Below, piece by piece: positions 23,517 to 32,030 of a stretch of 51,224 nucleotides of DNA. The notes under the pieces were generated by a model that saw nothing but the letters and a program-made list of their open reading frames with translations, was not told the origin of the DNA and ran no database searches. Made by a program: the position numbers and the translations under genes. This stretch comes from Actinomycetaceae bacterium (GTDB lineage: Bacteria; Actinomycetota; Actinomycetes; Actinomycetales; Actinomycetaceae): NCBI GenBank assembly GCA_030524055.1, contig JAUNHH010000002.1, forward strand, positions 11,862 to 63,085, given 5' to 3'. The first letter of the stretch is position 1. Every line of letters begins with the position of its first letter.

Positions 23517-24596
23517 GTGACTTCACCACGGCCCCGCCCTCGTCGAATGAATGAAACGCGATCTGGCTCCCATTCGCGTTTAGACCCCGCATTACCGCAG
23601 GGCGCTACCCCCTCCGAAACGGGACTACTCGGCCCTATTGAAGTCAAAGCCATTTGCGACGCACTGGGGATTCGCCCAACGAAAGTTCTCGGACAAAACT
23701 TCGTCCACGATGCGGGAACGGTCCGGCGAATTGTCCGCGCAGGCGGAGTGGAAGCAGGCGATGAAGTCCTTGAAGTTGGGCCCGGATTAGGGTCACTGAC
23801 CCTAGCGCTTTTAGAAACAGGCGCGCGAGTACGGGCTATTGAAATTGACCCGCCACTGGCTCACGCTTTACCCGCCACAGTCCACGCCCGTATGCCTGAA
23901 GCAGCCCAGCGCCTTCGGGTCACCCTCAAAGACGCCACCACAATACGCAGCGTGGACGATATTGATCGTGAAGCCGTAGGCGTAGATGGTGACGCCACAG
24001 TCGATGCCAACCAGGCTTGGCCTGCGCCAACGAAACTTGTGGCGAATCTTCCCTATAACGTCGCGGTCCCTGTACTTCTTGCCCTCCTTGAAGCCCTCCC
24101 CACATTGAGTGACGTACTGGTAATGGTCCAAGCCGAAGTGGCTGACCGCCTTGCCGCACCTCCAGGGTCACGCACCTACGGAGTACCGTCGGTGAAAGCC
24201 GCCTGGTACGGGCATGCCGAGCGGGCAGGCACCATTGGTCGCACCGTGTTCTGGCCTGTCCCTGGGGTGGACTCTGCCTTGGTACGTCTACGCCGATATG
24301 ACGAGCCCCTCGGCGATGACGTACTACGTCAAGCGACCTTCGAGATCGCTGATATTGCTTTTGGCCAACGCAGAAAAACCCTGCGTGCCGCCCTGAAAAC
24401 CTGGGCAGGAAGCAGTGACGCCGCCACCACACTTTTAGAACGCGCTGGTATTGACCCGAGCGCTCGCGGCGAAACCCTCGATATCCACGCATTTTGTCGC
24501 CTCGGACGCCATGTCCAAGAAATGCGCGCCGAAGGGCTCTTGACTGATGCGCGCCCGCTGCGTTCACCCCAGAAACAGGAGGAACCCCATGCGTGA
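23517..24596 (+). CDS. rsmA: 16S rRNA (adenine1518/1519-N6) dimethyltransferase
   Basis: A 359-residue KsgA/RsmA enzyme that dimethylates two adjacent adenines in the 3' hairpin of 16S rRNA, late in 30S assembly. Motifs: [10 protein letters not shown] (N-terminal family motif), [12 protein letters not shown] (SAM-binding), the acidic EID, catalytic NLPYN and [12 protein letters not shown] in the C-terminal domain. GTG 23517 has TAGGA well placed; the resulting N-terminus is about 50 residues longer than usual and is partly written by a 12-mer copy (23532-23543), so ATG 23550 remains possible. An insertion around residues 150-170 ([13 protein letters not shown]) is also unusual. It overlaps ispE by eight bases. 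Confidence 0.94.
   Translation: MTSPRPRPRRMNETRSGSHSRLDPALPQGATPSETGLLGPIEVKAICDALGIRPTKVLGQNFVHDAGTVRRIVRAGGVEAGDEVLEVGPGLGSLTLALLETGARVRAIEIDPPLAHALPATVHARMPEAAQRLRVTLKDATTIRSVDDIDREAVGVDGDATVDANQAWPAPTKLVANLPYNVAVPVLLALLEALPTLSDVLVMVQAEVADRLAAPPGSRTYGVPSVKAAWYGHAERAGTIGRTVFWPVPGVDSALVRLRRYDEPLGDDVLRQATFEIADIAFGQRRKTLRAALKTWAGSSDAATTLLERAGIDPSARGETLDIHAFCRLGRHVQEMRAEGLLTDARPLRSPQKQEEPHA
23532..23543 (-). repeat. 12-mer repeat ACGAGGGCGGGG at the rsmA start
   Basis: Perfect copy on the minus strand, followed by C. It encodes RPRPRR in the rsmA N-terminal extension if GTG 23517 is the start, or lies in the leader if ATG 23550 is used. Confidence 0.85.
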
Positions 24597-25569
24597 AGTC
24601 ACCGCCTCAGCGCCAGGTAAAGTCAACCTCACCCTCTATGCTGGCGCCCCCACCCCTGACGGCTACCACCCGCTGGTCAGTATTTTTGAAGCACTCCATG
24701 TGCGGGAGACAGTGACCGTCCGTACCTCACGTAGCCCCGGCATTCGTGTCACCACCACCGCATACGGCCTTGACGGCAGCATTGACCAAGACGCAACGGA
24801 GCGGATGAGCCGCCTCAACCCCGTCAACCACCTGGCAGTACGCGCCGCTAAAAGCCTGCAGCGTCTGGCCATGGCCGGCCCCTGGGCGTCAACCGCTGCA
24901 GGGCTGACCATTGAGGTGGAAAAACACGTACCCATCGCCGGCGGAATGGCCGGCGGATCAGCCGACGCTGCCGCCACACTCCTGGCCTGCAATGAACTAT
25001 GGGGCCTGGGCTTGGGTGGGGACCAGCTGGAAACACTGGCCCGCACCCTCGGCGCCGACGTGCCCGCCTGCCTCGTAGGGGGAATCGCCGTGGGAACAGG
25101 GCGCGGAGACCATATGACTCCCGTCGCAACTGAAGGTCTCACCCACTACTGGGCACTGGCCCTAGCAGACGGAGGGCTCGCCACCCCCGATGTCTTCCGC
25201 GCTCTTGACGGGGCGGGCGGACCTGCAGGCGGATGGAAAACATTAGAAGAACCAGACGTGGATGACCTCGCCGCGCTCTTGCGTACACCAGAAGACCTGG
25301 CTGGTTTCCTCCACAATGACCTCACTGATGCGGCCCTGCGTCTCCGCCCCGAATTATCTCAGACTTTTACTATTGGGCGTGAGGCGGGAGCCCTCGCGGT
25401 CATCCTCTCCGGATCCGGACCCACCATTGCAGCCCTCGCACGCGACGAAAACCACGCCCAAGAACTGGCTATCGCTATGGCCGGCTCCCCAGCGGTGGCC
25501 CGAACCCTGGTCACCAGCGGACCTGCACCAGGCGCACGAATCGAACGCAGCGAAGGAGACCCCCAATGA
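24589..25569 (+). CDS. ispE: 4-diphosphocytidyl-2-C-methyl-D-erythritol kinase
   Basis: A 326-residue GHMP kinase of the MEP isoprenoid pathway; it phosphorylates CDP-methylerythritol at C2. Visible motifs: [10 protein letters not shown] and [10 protein letters not shown] at the N-terminus, the ATP loop [30 protein letters not shown] and the C-terminal [14 protein letters not shown] 24589 follows AGGAGG and overlaps the rsmA stop, giving the conserved actinobacterial rsmA-ispE pair. It ends in an ATGA overlap with the SGNH hydrolase gene, so all three are one transcript. Confidence 0.95.
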   Translation: MREVTASAPGKVNLTLYAGAPTPDGYHPLVSIFEALHVRETVTVRTSRSPGIRVTTTAYGLDGSIDQDATERMSRLNPVNHLAVRAAKSLQRLAMAGPWASTAAGLTIEVEKHVPIAGGMAGGSADAAATLLACNELWGLGLGGDQLETLARTLGADVPACLVGGIAVGTGRGDHMTPVATEGLTHYWALALADGGLATPDVFRALDGAGGPAGGWKTLEEPDVDDLAALLRTPEDLAGFLHNDLTDAALRLRPELSQTFTIGREAGALAVILSGSGPTIAALARDENHAQELAIAMAGSPAVARTLVTSGPAPGARIERSEGDPQ

Positions 25570-26765
25570 CCTCAGTTCTTGACGCAATGCTGGAATGCGT
25601 CCGCGGCGTTGTCGACATCAGTCACGCGCAAACCGGGATCGTCCTGCATCGGACCAGTGCGCGCTCGCGGGTCCAGTACGGGGATGTTTTCCTTGATTTC
25701 GCTGACCAGTGCCCATCTGGAGTGCGCTTCGACTGCATGACAGATGCAGACTATGTGGAGTTCACACTGCGGCTGACCAGGATTACCATGGGCCCGGCGC
25801 CAACGCCGCCCGTCCTTGATGTCATTATTGACGAGGGCGAAGCCGCCGCCTTCCCAGCGGATTCTTTTAGCGTGGTGACTCTGAGTCCGGGCGGGGCGAT
25901 TGATATTAATGAGGCCCCGCCCTCGTGCGTCCGCATTCCGCTGACAAGCGAGACCCAAGGGAATAGCGAAGGGTTGGGTAGGCCCGGAGCGAAGCGTCGC
26001 GTCCAGATCTGGCTACCTGCAAATGCAATCACAGAAATCCTTGACATTACCGCTGAGGATGGGGCAACGATTGCGCCGCACCAGAGCACAGCCCCAACGT
26101 GGATCCATTACGGCTCCTCCATCTCCCATTGTCAAGAAGTTGAACGCCCGACGCAGACCTGGCCAGCCCTTGTTGCCAGGCGCGCGGGATTTGACCTGGT
26201 GAACCTGGCCCTCGCTGGGAATTGTCATACTGACCAGGCAGTGGCCCGCACTATTCGCGATTGGCCGGAGGTTCCCGCCGCAGTCAGTCTTAAACTTGGG
26301 ATTAATACTGTCCAAGGTGTGACGATGACAAAAAGAGTGTTCCGATCTGCCGTAGAAGGATTCCTGGATACTCTGCGCGAAGGTTTACCTGAGGTTCCTA
26401 TTATTTTGGCCTCACCGATTTACTGCCCGCCCCTAGAAAACGCCCCCGGCCCCACTGTGCTTGACGACAATCTCGTGGTTCGCCTCGCCAATCCAGAACA
26501 GGAGGGCAGCGTGACAGGAGGCTTTAATGACGCTTTAACTCTGGTTGGAGCGCGGGAAATCCTCTCTAGCATCGTGCAACGGCGGCAAGCAGAGGGCGAC
26601 ACCAATCTGCACTACCTTGACGGGTTGGAGCTTTTCGGCCCCGACGACGCTGACCTTTTGCCCGACGATCTACACCCCAATGAAGAAGGCTATGCGCGGA
26701 TTGCGGCGCGTTTCTACGACGCTGCTTGCGCCAGCGATGGACCTTTCACGCATGTACATCCATAA
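25566..26765 (+). CDS. SGNH/GDSL-family hydrolase with N-terminal beta domain
   Basis: A 399-residue protein. The first ~170 residues look like the beta-sandwich domain found in front of some SGNH esterases. The catalytic domain follows: block I IHYGSSISH (Gly-Ser-Ser instead of GDS), block II LALAGNCH, block III KLGINTVQG and block V DDLHPNEEGYARIA, supplying Ser, Gly, Asn, Asp and His. Substrates of such two-domain enzymes are usually acetylated sugars or polysaccharides. No signal peptide is visible. It is translationally coupled to ispE, which is an unusual partner. A 12-mer copy (25915-25926) writes the EAPPSCVR segment. Confidence 0.85.
   Translation: MTSVLDAMLECVRGVVDISHAQTGIVLHRTSARSRVQYGDVFLDFADQCPSGVRFDCMTDADYVEFTLRLTRITMGPAPTPPVLDVIIDEGEAAAFPADSFSVVTLSPGGAIDINEAPPSCVRIPLTSETQGNSEGLGRPGAKRRVQIWLPANAITEILDITAEDGATIAPHQSTAPTWIHYGSSISHCQEVERPTQTWPALVARRAGFDLVNLALAGNCHTDQAVARTIRDWPEVPAAVSLKLGINTVQGVTMTKRVFRSAVEGFLDTLREGLPEVPIILASPIYCPPLENAPGPTVLDDNLVVRLANPEQEGSVTGGFNDALTLVGAREILSSIVQRRQAEGDTNLHYLDGLELFGPDDADLLPDDLHPNEEGYARIAARFYDAACASDGPFTHVHP
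25915..25926 (-). repeat. 12-mer repeat ACGAGGGCGGGG inside hydrolase gene
   Basis: Perfect copy on the minus strand, followed by C, in the middle of the SGNH hydrolase coding sequence, where a terminator role is not possible. Confidence 0.85.
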
Positions 26766-26842
26766 GGCACCTGGGCTGCGCCCCTGACATACGTGCGGGC
26801 ATGGCCCACCACCCTCAGAACAGTAAATTTTAAGGAGAATAG

Positions 26843-28729
26843 GTGGCTCACCTACTGGGAACCCAGGACGTTGGAGCACTCGCAGGATCACGGCACCTTC
26901 TTGCTGACGTCAATGTGGCATTAGAAGACGGGTCACGGGTGGGAATCCTTGGCCCCAATGGTGCCGGAAAGTCCACCCTTTTGCGCCTGGTTTCCGGGAT
27001 AGCCACCCCTGATTTTGGCACTATTAACCGGCGGGACGGAGTCCGGATTGCCCTGCTGGATCAGGCGGATACTCTGGACCCTGACGCCACTATTGCCCAG
27101 GCGATCCACCCTGACCTGGCTGAATATGAATGGGCTTCCGACGCGCGTATCCGCGATATTCATGCTGGGCTCTTGCCCGGGGTGGATCTGAATGCCACAG
27201 TGGGAACCCTCTCCGGTGGGCAACGCAGGCGGGTCGCTCTGGCACGGGTTTTGGCCCACAATGCCGATATCGTCTGCCTGGATGAACCAACCAACCATTT
27301 AGATGTAGAAGGTGTTGCCTGGCTGGCAGAACACCTGAAGAAACGTTTTGCGCGCCCCGGCGCGAGTGGCGCCCTGGTGGCCGTCACCCACGATCGCTGG
27401 TTCCTTGACGCTGTGTGCGAAGAAATCTGGGAAGTCGTTCCCGGGGTGGACCCAGGCGGGTCCCGCCCACAAATCCCCGGTCGAGTAGAAATCTATGAAG
27501 GCTCCTACGCCGCCTACACCTTGGCACGCGCCGAGCGGATGCGCCAAGCCGATGTGGCTGCCCAAAAACGGGCAAATCTGCTTACCAAAGAATTGGCGTG
27601 GCTACGGCGCGGCGCACCTGCCCGCACCTCAAAACCCAAATTCCACATTGCTCGAGCGGAAGCGCTGATTGCCAATGTTCCGCCGCCACGCGACACTGTG
27701 GAACTCGTGCGGATGGCTACGGCCCGCTTAGGGAAAGATGTGCTGGACCTCGAAGATGTATCACTGTCTTTTCCTGCCCCTGATGGCGGCTCCAAGGAAA
27801 TCCTCACTGGCGTGACGTGGCGCCTTGCGCCAGCTGAGCGCGTTGGCATCGTTGGCGTTAACGGTGCCGGAAAAACGACCATTTTGAATCTTCTTCGCGG
27901 GGATTTAGCGCCCACCAGTGGGCGGGTGCGTCGCGGTAAAACCGTAAAAGTTGCCACCCTTTCCCAAGACACTCACGAGCTTGATGCTCTTGCCGATATG
28001 CGGGTCATTGAAGCGGTGGCTGATGTCGCACAGGTGGTGACCGTTCGCGGCAAAGATGTGACCGCATCGCAGATGACCGAGCGGATGGGCTTTACCCGTG
28101 AACGGGCGTGGACCCGCGTGGGAGAAATTTCCGGTGGGGAGCGTCGCCGTCTTCAACTCATGCGGCTTCTCATGGCAGAACCCAATGTCCTCCTCCTTGA
28201 CGAACCCACCAATGATTTAGATACCGATACCCTGGCGGCAATGGAAGACCTCTTGGATTCTTTCCCAGGGACCCTGGTAGTCGTTAGCCATGACCGCTAC
28301 CTTTTAGAGCGGGTCACAGATCACCAGATGGCGTTGCTGGGCGATGGGAGTGTGCGGGCTTTGCCAGGCGGGGTAGAACAATATCTCCAGATGCGCGCTG
28401 AGATGTTAGGCAGTGGGGGAGATGAGAGTGCAGGTGGGACCCAGCCTGACATGGCGGCCAGCGAGGGGCCAGCGCCGAGCGATTCGGCAGCCCGTCGTGC
28501 AGCGAAAAAAGATGCTGACCGGCTTGAACGTAAACTCGATAAATTGCGTACCAGTGCGGCAGCATTAGAGGAACGCGTTGCTCAGTTATCCCACGAGGTG
28601 GCCAGTGATGTCAGTAAAGTTGACGATCTGACGGCGGCCTCACGCGACCTTGCACAGATGAAAGATGAAATTGCGCAGACAGAAGAAGCGTGGTTTGAAG
28701 CGGCAGAAATGCTGGAGTGGAACGATTAA
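26843..28729 (+). CDS. ABC-F family ATPase (Uup/EttA-like)
   Basis: A 628-residue cytoplasmic protein with two ABC domains and no membrane segment. Domain 1: GPNGAGKSTLL, LSGGQRRRVALARVL, VCLDEPTNHLDVEG. Domain 2: GVNGAGKTTIL, ISGGERRRLQLMRLL, LLLDEPTNDLDTDT. The linker between them is the ABC-F signature region (~residues 235-290), and the C-terminal ~100 residues form a Uup-type coiled coil (RLERKLDKLRTSAAALEERV). ABC-F proteins bind the ribosomal E site to rescue stalled ribosomes or to give antibiotic resistance; Uup-like ones also bind DNA. GTG 26843 follows AAGGAG. It lies 77 bases after the SGNH gene. Confidence 0.93.
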   Translation: MAHLLGTQDVGALAGSRHLLADVNVALEDGSRVGILGPNGAGKSTLLRLVSGIATPDFGTINRRDGVRIALLDQADTLDPDATIAQAIHPDLAEYEWASDARIRDIHAGLLPGVDLNATVGTLSGGQRRRVALARVLAHNADIVCLDEPTNHLDVEGVAWLAEHLKKRFARPGASGALVAVTHDRWFLDAVCEEIWEVVPGVDPGGSRPQIPGRVEIYEGSYAAYTLARAERMRQADVAAQKRANLLTKELAWLRRGAPARTSKPKFHIARAEALIANVPPPRDTVELVRMATARLGKDVLDLEDVSLSFPAPDGGSKEILTGVTWRLAPAERVGIVGVNGAGKTTILNLLRGDLAPTSGRVRRGKTVKVATLSQDTHELDALADMRVIEAVADVAQVVTVRGKDVTASQMTERMGFTRERAWTRVGEISGGERRRLQLMRLLMAEPNVLLLDEPTNDLDTDTLAAMEDLLDSFPGTLVVVSHDRYLLERVTDHQMALLGDGSVRALPGGVEQYLQMRAEMLGSGGDESAGGTQPDMAASEGPAPSDSAARRAAKKDADRLERKLDKLRTSAAALEERVAQLSHEVASDVSKVDDLTAASRDLAQMKDEIAQTEEAWFEAAEMLEWND

Positions 28730-28748
28730 ACCTAGGCGATAAAAGCGG

Positions 28749-28784
28749 CGCCCCGCCCTCGTAAAAATCGACGAGGACGGGGCG
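28749..28784. terminator. bidirectional hairpin from a 12-mer and its variant
   Basis: CGCCCCGCCCTCGT (28749-28762) pairs with ACGAGGACGGGGCG (28771-28784), one mismatch, 8-base loop. The left arm is a perfect 12-mer (28751-28762, minus). It sits between the convergent ABC-F and isomerase genes and suits both strands; AAAAA in the loop gives no clear T-run. Confidence 0.72.
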
Positions 28785-28797
28785 AATGCGGTGAAAC

Positions 28798-29799
28798 TCA
28801 GCGATTATCGAACACCGAATCAAAAGCGGCCGCAGGCGGATCGTAGGTGTGGGCGCGCGCATAGGCCAAAGCCAGCGGAGCTCCCGTTGTCCTCTCCATA
28901 CCGGAATCTTCCCACTCCACCGAAATCGGACCCTCGTAATTGATCTGATCCAGAGTACGGAAATAGGACTCGAAATCGGCATCCCCCAAACCTGCGGAGA
29001 CAAACGTCCAACCGCGACGCGGATTATTCCACGGAAGGTGGGAGGACAGACGGCCATTACGGCCATCGAAATGTGTCTTCGTGTCCTTGCAGTGCACGTG
29101 GTAAATACGGTCAGCAAAATCCAGAAGGAAAACGGACGGGTCGAGGCCCTGCCAGATCATATGCGAAGGATCCCAGTTAATACCGAAAGCCTCGCGGTGC
29201 CCAATTGCCTCCAAAGTGGCCTTCGTTGTCCAATAGTCATAGGCGATTTCGGAGGGGTGAACTTCGAGCGCAAACTTAACGCCTGCTTCATCGAAAGCAT
29301 CCATAATCGGATTCCACCGGTCAGCAAAATCCTGATAACCCGCTTCAATGACGGAGGCATCTACTGGCGGATACATAGCGACATACGGCCAAATCTTCGA
29401 CCCGGTAAAGCCCGTGACCACCTTCGCGCCTACACGAGCGGCGGCCTTGGCAGTCACTTTCATTTCTTCTGCTGCGCGCTGACGAACGCCCTCAGGATCC
29501 CCATCACCCCAGGTATCGGCAGAAAGGAGGCCACGGTGACGGAAGTCAATGGGATCATCGCAGACGCACTGGCCAGTGGAGTGGTTAGAAATGGCGTAGA
29601 GAGACAGGTTGAACTCATCCAGGGTGGCTTTGAATTGCTCGACATAAGCGTCGTCAGTGGCTGCGCGGTTAATGTCGAGATGGTCTCCGGCGGCGGCGAC
29701 TTCGAGGCCGTCATAGCCCCACTCGGCAGCCATTGTGCAGACGTCGCGGAAGGGGAGGTCCACCCATTGGCCGGTGAACAGTGTAATAGTGCGGGGCAT
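28798..29799 (-). CDS. sugar phosphate isomerase/epimerase family protein (xylose isomerase-like TIM barrel)
   Basis: A 333-residue TIM-barrel protein. The N-terminal TLFTGQWVDLPFRDVC, the metal-binding Glu/Asp/His pattern (FALEVHPSEIAYDY, GINWDPSHMIWQG, YHVHCKDTKTH, SVEWEDSG) fits AP_endonuc_2-fold sugar isomerases and epimerases such as those acting on inositol or keto-sugars. I chose ATG 29799 with AAGGAG seven bases upstream, giving a normal N-terminus; the open frame continues to 29934 without support. It is a lone leftward gene, so the sugar cannot be inferred from neighbours. Confidence 0.88.
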   Translation of the reverse strand: MPRTITLFTGQWVDLPFRDVCTMAAEWGYDGLEVAAAGDHLDINRAATDDAYVEQFKATLDEFNLSLYAISNHSTGQCVCDDPIDFRHRGLLSADTWGDGDPEGVRQRAAEEMKVTAKAAARVGAKVVTGFTGSKIWPYVAMYPPVDASVIEAGYQDFADRWNPIMDAFDEAGVKFALEVHPSEIAYDYWTTKATLEAIGHREAFGINWDPSHMIWQGLDPSVFLLDFADRIYHVHCKDTKTHFDGRNGRLSSHLPWNNPRRGWTFVSAGLGDADFESYFRTLDQINYEGPISVEWEDSGMERTTGAPLALAYARAHTYDPPAAAFDSVFDNR

Positions 29800-30241
29800 T
29801 AATGAACTCCTTTGTACGTGGGGAGTGCGCGGCTTTGCAGTACTCCAGGCTAGCGGTGGCGGTCGTTCGTAACGTAACACTGGGGACGAGGGCGGGGCCG
29901 CGGTGGCGAGGGAAGTTCTGCCCGAAATCAGCAAAGGTCTGTGGGGAGGGCGGGGGATTTGGGTGAATCTGGGCGCTAGATTGCCTGCCCTTGACCGACT
30001 TTGGGTGCCCTATGTTTCCTAATTCGACCGTTTTGGAAAGGTGAATTTACGTCAATTCAGTGCGGTGGAAGTCTGGCATGTAGGCGCGTTTGAAAATGGC
30101 TTTTACCTGCGGAAATGCTGGGGTGTTCGACCGTGCTTGCGCGGTGTTATCAAATAGGTCCATCACGTCGAGCCCGGCAACCGGGTTTTGCGTAATTCGA
30201 CCGACCTTGACCGACACTCGATCAGAAAGAAGGTGCCTGAC
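29800..30241. other. intergenic region upstream of the DUF1540 gene
   Basis: No gene is supported. It contains one 12-mer (29886-29897) and two short direct repeats: CCTTGACCGAC at 29989-29999 and 30205-30215, and TAATTCGACCG at 30020-30030 and 30193-30203. The paired repeats about 170-215 bases apart suggest a small duplication or a regulator-binding region before the DUF1540 gene. A 38-codon frame from GTG 30041 has no ribosome site and is not proposed. Confidence 0.45.
29886..29897 (+). repeat. 12-mer repeat ACGAGGGCGGGG, intergenic
   Basis: Perfect copy, followed by C, upstream of the leftward isomerase gene. No inverted partner lies nearby. Confidence 0.85.
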
Positions 30242-30520
30242 ATGGCTACCACACTGCCGCTGATTACCGACTGCTCCGTTTCCTCCTGCTCCTACAATAA
30301 AGACAAGTCCTGTGGAGCCGCAGCCGTCACTATTGGTTACGCACAGACCTGCACCACCTTTATTCCCCTCAGCATTAAGGGCGGGCTGGAAGACGCCTCG
30401 ACTTTTGTGGGCGCCTGCCAGATGGCTGACTGCACCCACAACTCCGGCCTTGAATGCACCGCCTCCGCTGTGTCTGTTGGCGCCCGCACGGCTGACTGCC
30501 TCTCCTTTGAAGCGCGCTGA
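30242..30520 (+). CDS. DUF1540 domain protein (two Cys-rich repeats)
   Basis: A 92-residue Cys-rich protein made of two copies of the short DUF1540 motif: ITDCSVSSCSYNKDKSCGAA (from ~residue 8) and GACQMADCTHNSGLECTA (from ~57), each with the same Cys spacing and each followed by a further conserved Cys (QTCTTF; ADCLSF). DUF1540 proteins are probably small metal-binding proteins, but no function is established. ATG 30242 follows AAGGTG. A perfect intrinsic terminator follows 28 bases after the stop, so it is a single-gene transcript. Confidence 0.88.
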   Translation: MATTLPLITDCSVSSCSYNKDKSCGAAAVTIGYAQTCTTFIPLSIKGGLEDASTFVGACQMADCTHNSGLECTASAVSVGARTADCLSFEAR

Positions 30521-30548
30521 GATAGTGTAGGTTGCGCTTGAACTGAGG

Positions 30549-30582
30549 AGTGCCCGAGCCGCGAGGCGGCTCGGGCACTTTT
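30549..30582 (+). terminator. intrinsic terminator after the DUF1540 gene
   Basis: GTGCCCGAGCCGC (30550-30562) and GCGGCTCGGGCAC (30566-30578) form a perfect 13-bp stem with a GAG loop, followed by TTTT (30579-30582). This is the clearest classical rho-independent terminator in the window and does not use the 12-mer. Confidence 0.92.
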
Positions 30583-30798
30583 GCATGTCAGCGGGCCTGT
30601 TTTCCTTGGATGGGGCGGCCTTGGTGTGCTTGGCGAGCCTTGCGCTCCAGCCTGGCGGCGCTTAGTACGTGTGGGCCGTGTAGTTGTCATTGATGTGCTC
30701 TATATGGATCTGTTGGTTCTGTTGACGCTTAATAAATGTCTCCGTATCCTTGAATACTGGTAATGGTGCCGTCATAGTTGAGAGGAGTGGTGTCGAGG

Positions 30799-31674
30799 AT
30801 GTCTATGGGTAATGGGAGTGTTAATCCCTTGTGGCGGCCTTATATTCTTGTTCCAGTAATAGTGCTTAGCGTGATTATTGTCTTCGGGATGGGGTGGGCG
30901 ATAGGGAACGTCTTTGGTGGAATGTCGTCTGCGCCCAATGTTGCTAATGACGAAATGGCATCTGGCTCTCGCGAGAGGGTGGAGCAGTCGGGTGGGGGCG
31001 GCCAGTCTGCTTCAGCGTCCGTAATGTCTGGTGATGAAGGGCGATCGCGGCAATCGGCGGGCAATGACGGTTCTGGTAGTGGTGAATCTGGGTTTAAGAA
31101 TGTGGCAACGAATCCGGAGCAGAGTGCTTGTGGGTTGAAAGGTGAAGTGCTGGAGCGGGCGACCTTAACGGAGGCCCCACCTGTTGATGAATGGCGCTAT
31201 CAAGATGCCATTGCCTACCCGTATTCGCCGGAATTTGGACCTGCCGCTGAAAATGGGCCAGTCCGCTATTGCTTCCAGCATTCCCCTGAGGGAGCGTTAT
31301 ATGCGGTTGCAAACGGGTTTGTTCAGGGTAATGACCAGTCCTCTGCGGGGAAATGGATTCGATATGCTTTTGCTGAAGGGCCGGTCAAAGATGAAATAGT
31401 CTCAAATGATCACCCGGATGAAGGGCGGGATGTTGATGTATTTAGGATTGAAATCCAGGGATTTCGCATGCTGTCCTATGCAGGGGATAAGGCGAGTGTG
31501 GACTTGGCTCTATCGTTGGAGAAAGACGGAAAAACAGCATACTTATCGATAATTTATAATGTCGTCTGGGAAGGGAATGACTGGAAAGTGCATATTACTG
31601 ACATAAATAAAATGTTCGATGTCTCTTATGTCTCCCATTTAGATGGCTATATTTTATGGAGCCCGGATTTGTAA
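30799..31674 (+). CDS. uncharacterised membrane-anchored protein
   Basis: A 291-residue protein I cannot assign. It has a short cytoplasmic start, one membrane helix (~residues 12-40, VPVIVLSVIIVFGMGWAIG), a low-complexity Ser/Gly/Glu linker (~45-105), and an external C-terminal domain of ~180 residues with one conserved-looking Cys pair (SACGLKG, RYCFQH) and aromatic strands near the end (YLSIIYNVVWEGNDWKVHI). The C-terminal end has the look of an NTF2-like or conjugation-related fold (TcpC-like), which is a guess. ATG 30799 or 30805 are both possible, with GAGG at 30795. It is isolated; base composition looks more AT-rich than its neighbours, so recent transfer is possible. Confidence 0.7.
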   Translation: MSMGNGSVNPLWRPYILVPVIVLSVIIVFGMGWAIGNVFGGMSSAPNVANDEMASGSRERVEQSGGGGQSASASVMSGDEGRSRQSAGNDGSGSGESGFKNVATNPEQSACGLKGEVLERATLTEAPPVDEWRYQDAIAYPYSPEFGPAAENGPVRYCFQHSPEGALYAVANGFVQGNDQSSAGKWIRYAFAEGPVKDEIVSNDHPDEGRDVDVFRIEIQGFRMLSYAGDKASVDLALSLEKDGKTAYLSIIYNVVWEGNDWKVHITDINKMFDVSYVSHLDGYILWSPDL

Positions 31675-32030
31675 TTCCGATTGTCTAATGTGTGAGTTCG
31701 CTATGTGCTGGATCAGTGATGGCATGTTGAGTGCAGTACTGTCATTGGGGGAGTGCGGAAGTTCGGCTTTCTAGGGGGCGTTGCAGCGGCTGGTCCGAAT
31801 AGTGTTTTGCTTCTTGCGGTACCTGCTCGCGTCAAGGTGAGGTTCTTTCCTAGGTATCTTGGTCTTCGTTGCCCTTGAATGTGAGATATCGGCACCGCAT
31901 AATTTTCTCATCGGCGCGAAATATTTCTGTACCGAATTTCTCTGCCAGTAAATTGTGGTGGTGTCTTGTGCCTGGGAGTAACTCCACTTAGTCTGTACTT
32001 GACCAACGTCTAGTTCAAAGGGGAGCTGCT
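31675..32030. other. intergenic region before the MFS transporter gene
   Basis: About 355 bases with no supported gene, no 12-mer copy and no long inverted repeat. TTGACC at about 32009-32014 could be a -35 box but has no convincing -10 partner. A 60-codon minus-strand frame (31713-31895) has no ribosome site and no recognisable motif; it may be random. Confidence 0.4.

Noticed and set aside
30041-30157. A 38-codon frame from GTG preceded by GGAAAG
   Set aside because: The purine stretch touches the start codon with no spacing, and the product resembles nothing.
30047-30586. A 179-codon minus-strand frame
   Set aside because: It is the antisense shadow of the DUF1540 gene and its terminator, with no ribosome site.
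31713-31895. A 60-codon minus-strand frame before the MFS gene
   Set aside because: No ribosome site, no motif, low-complexity composition; I see no link to a transposase.
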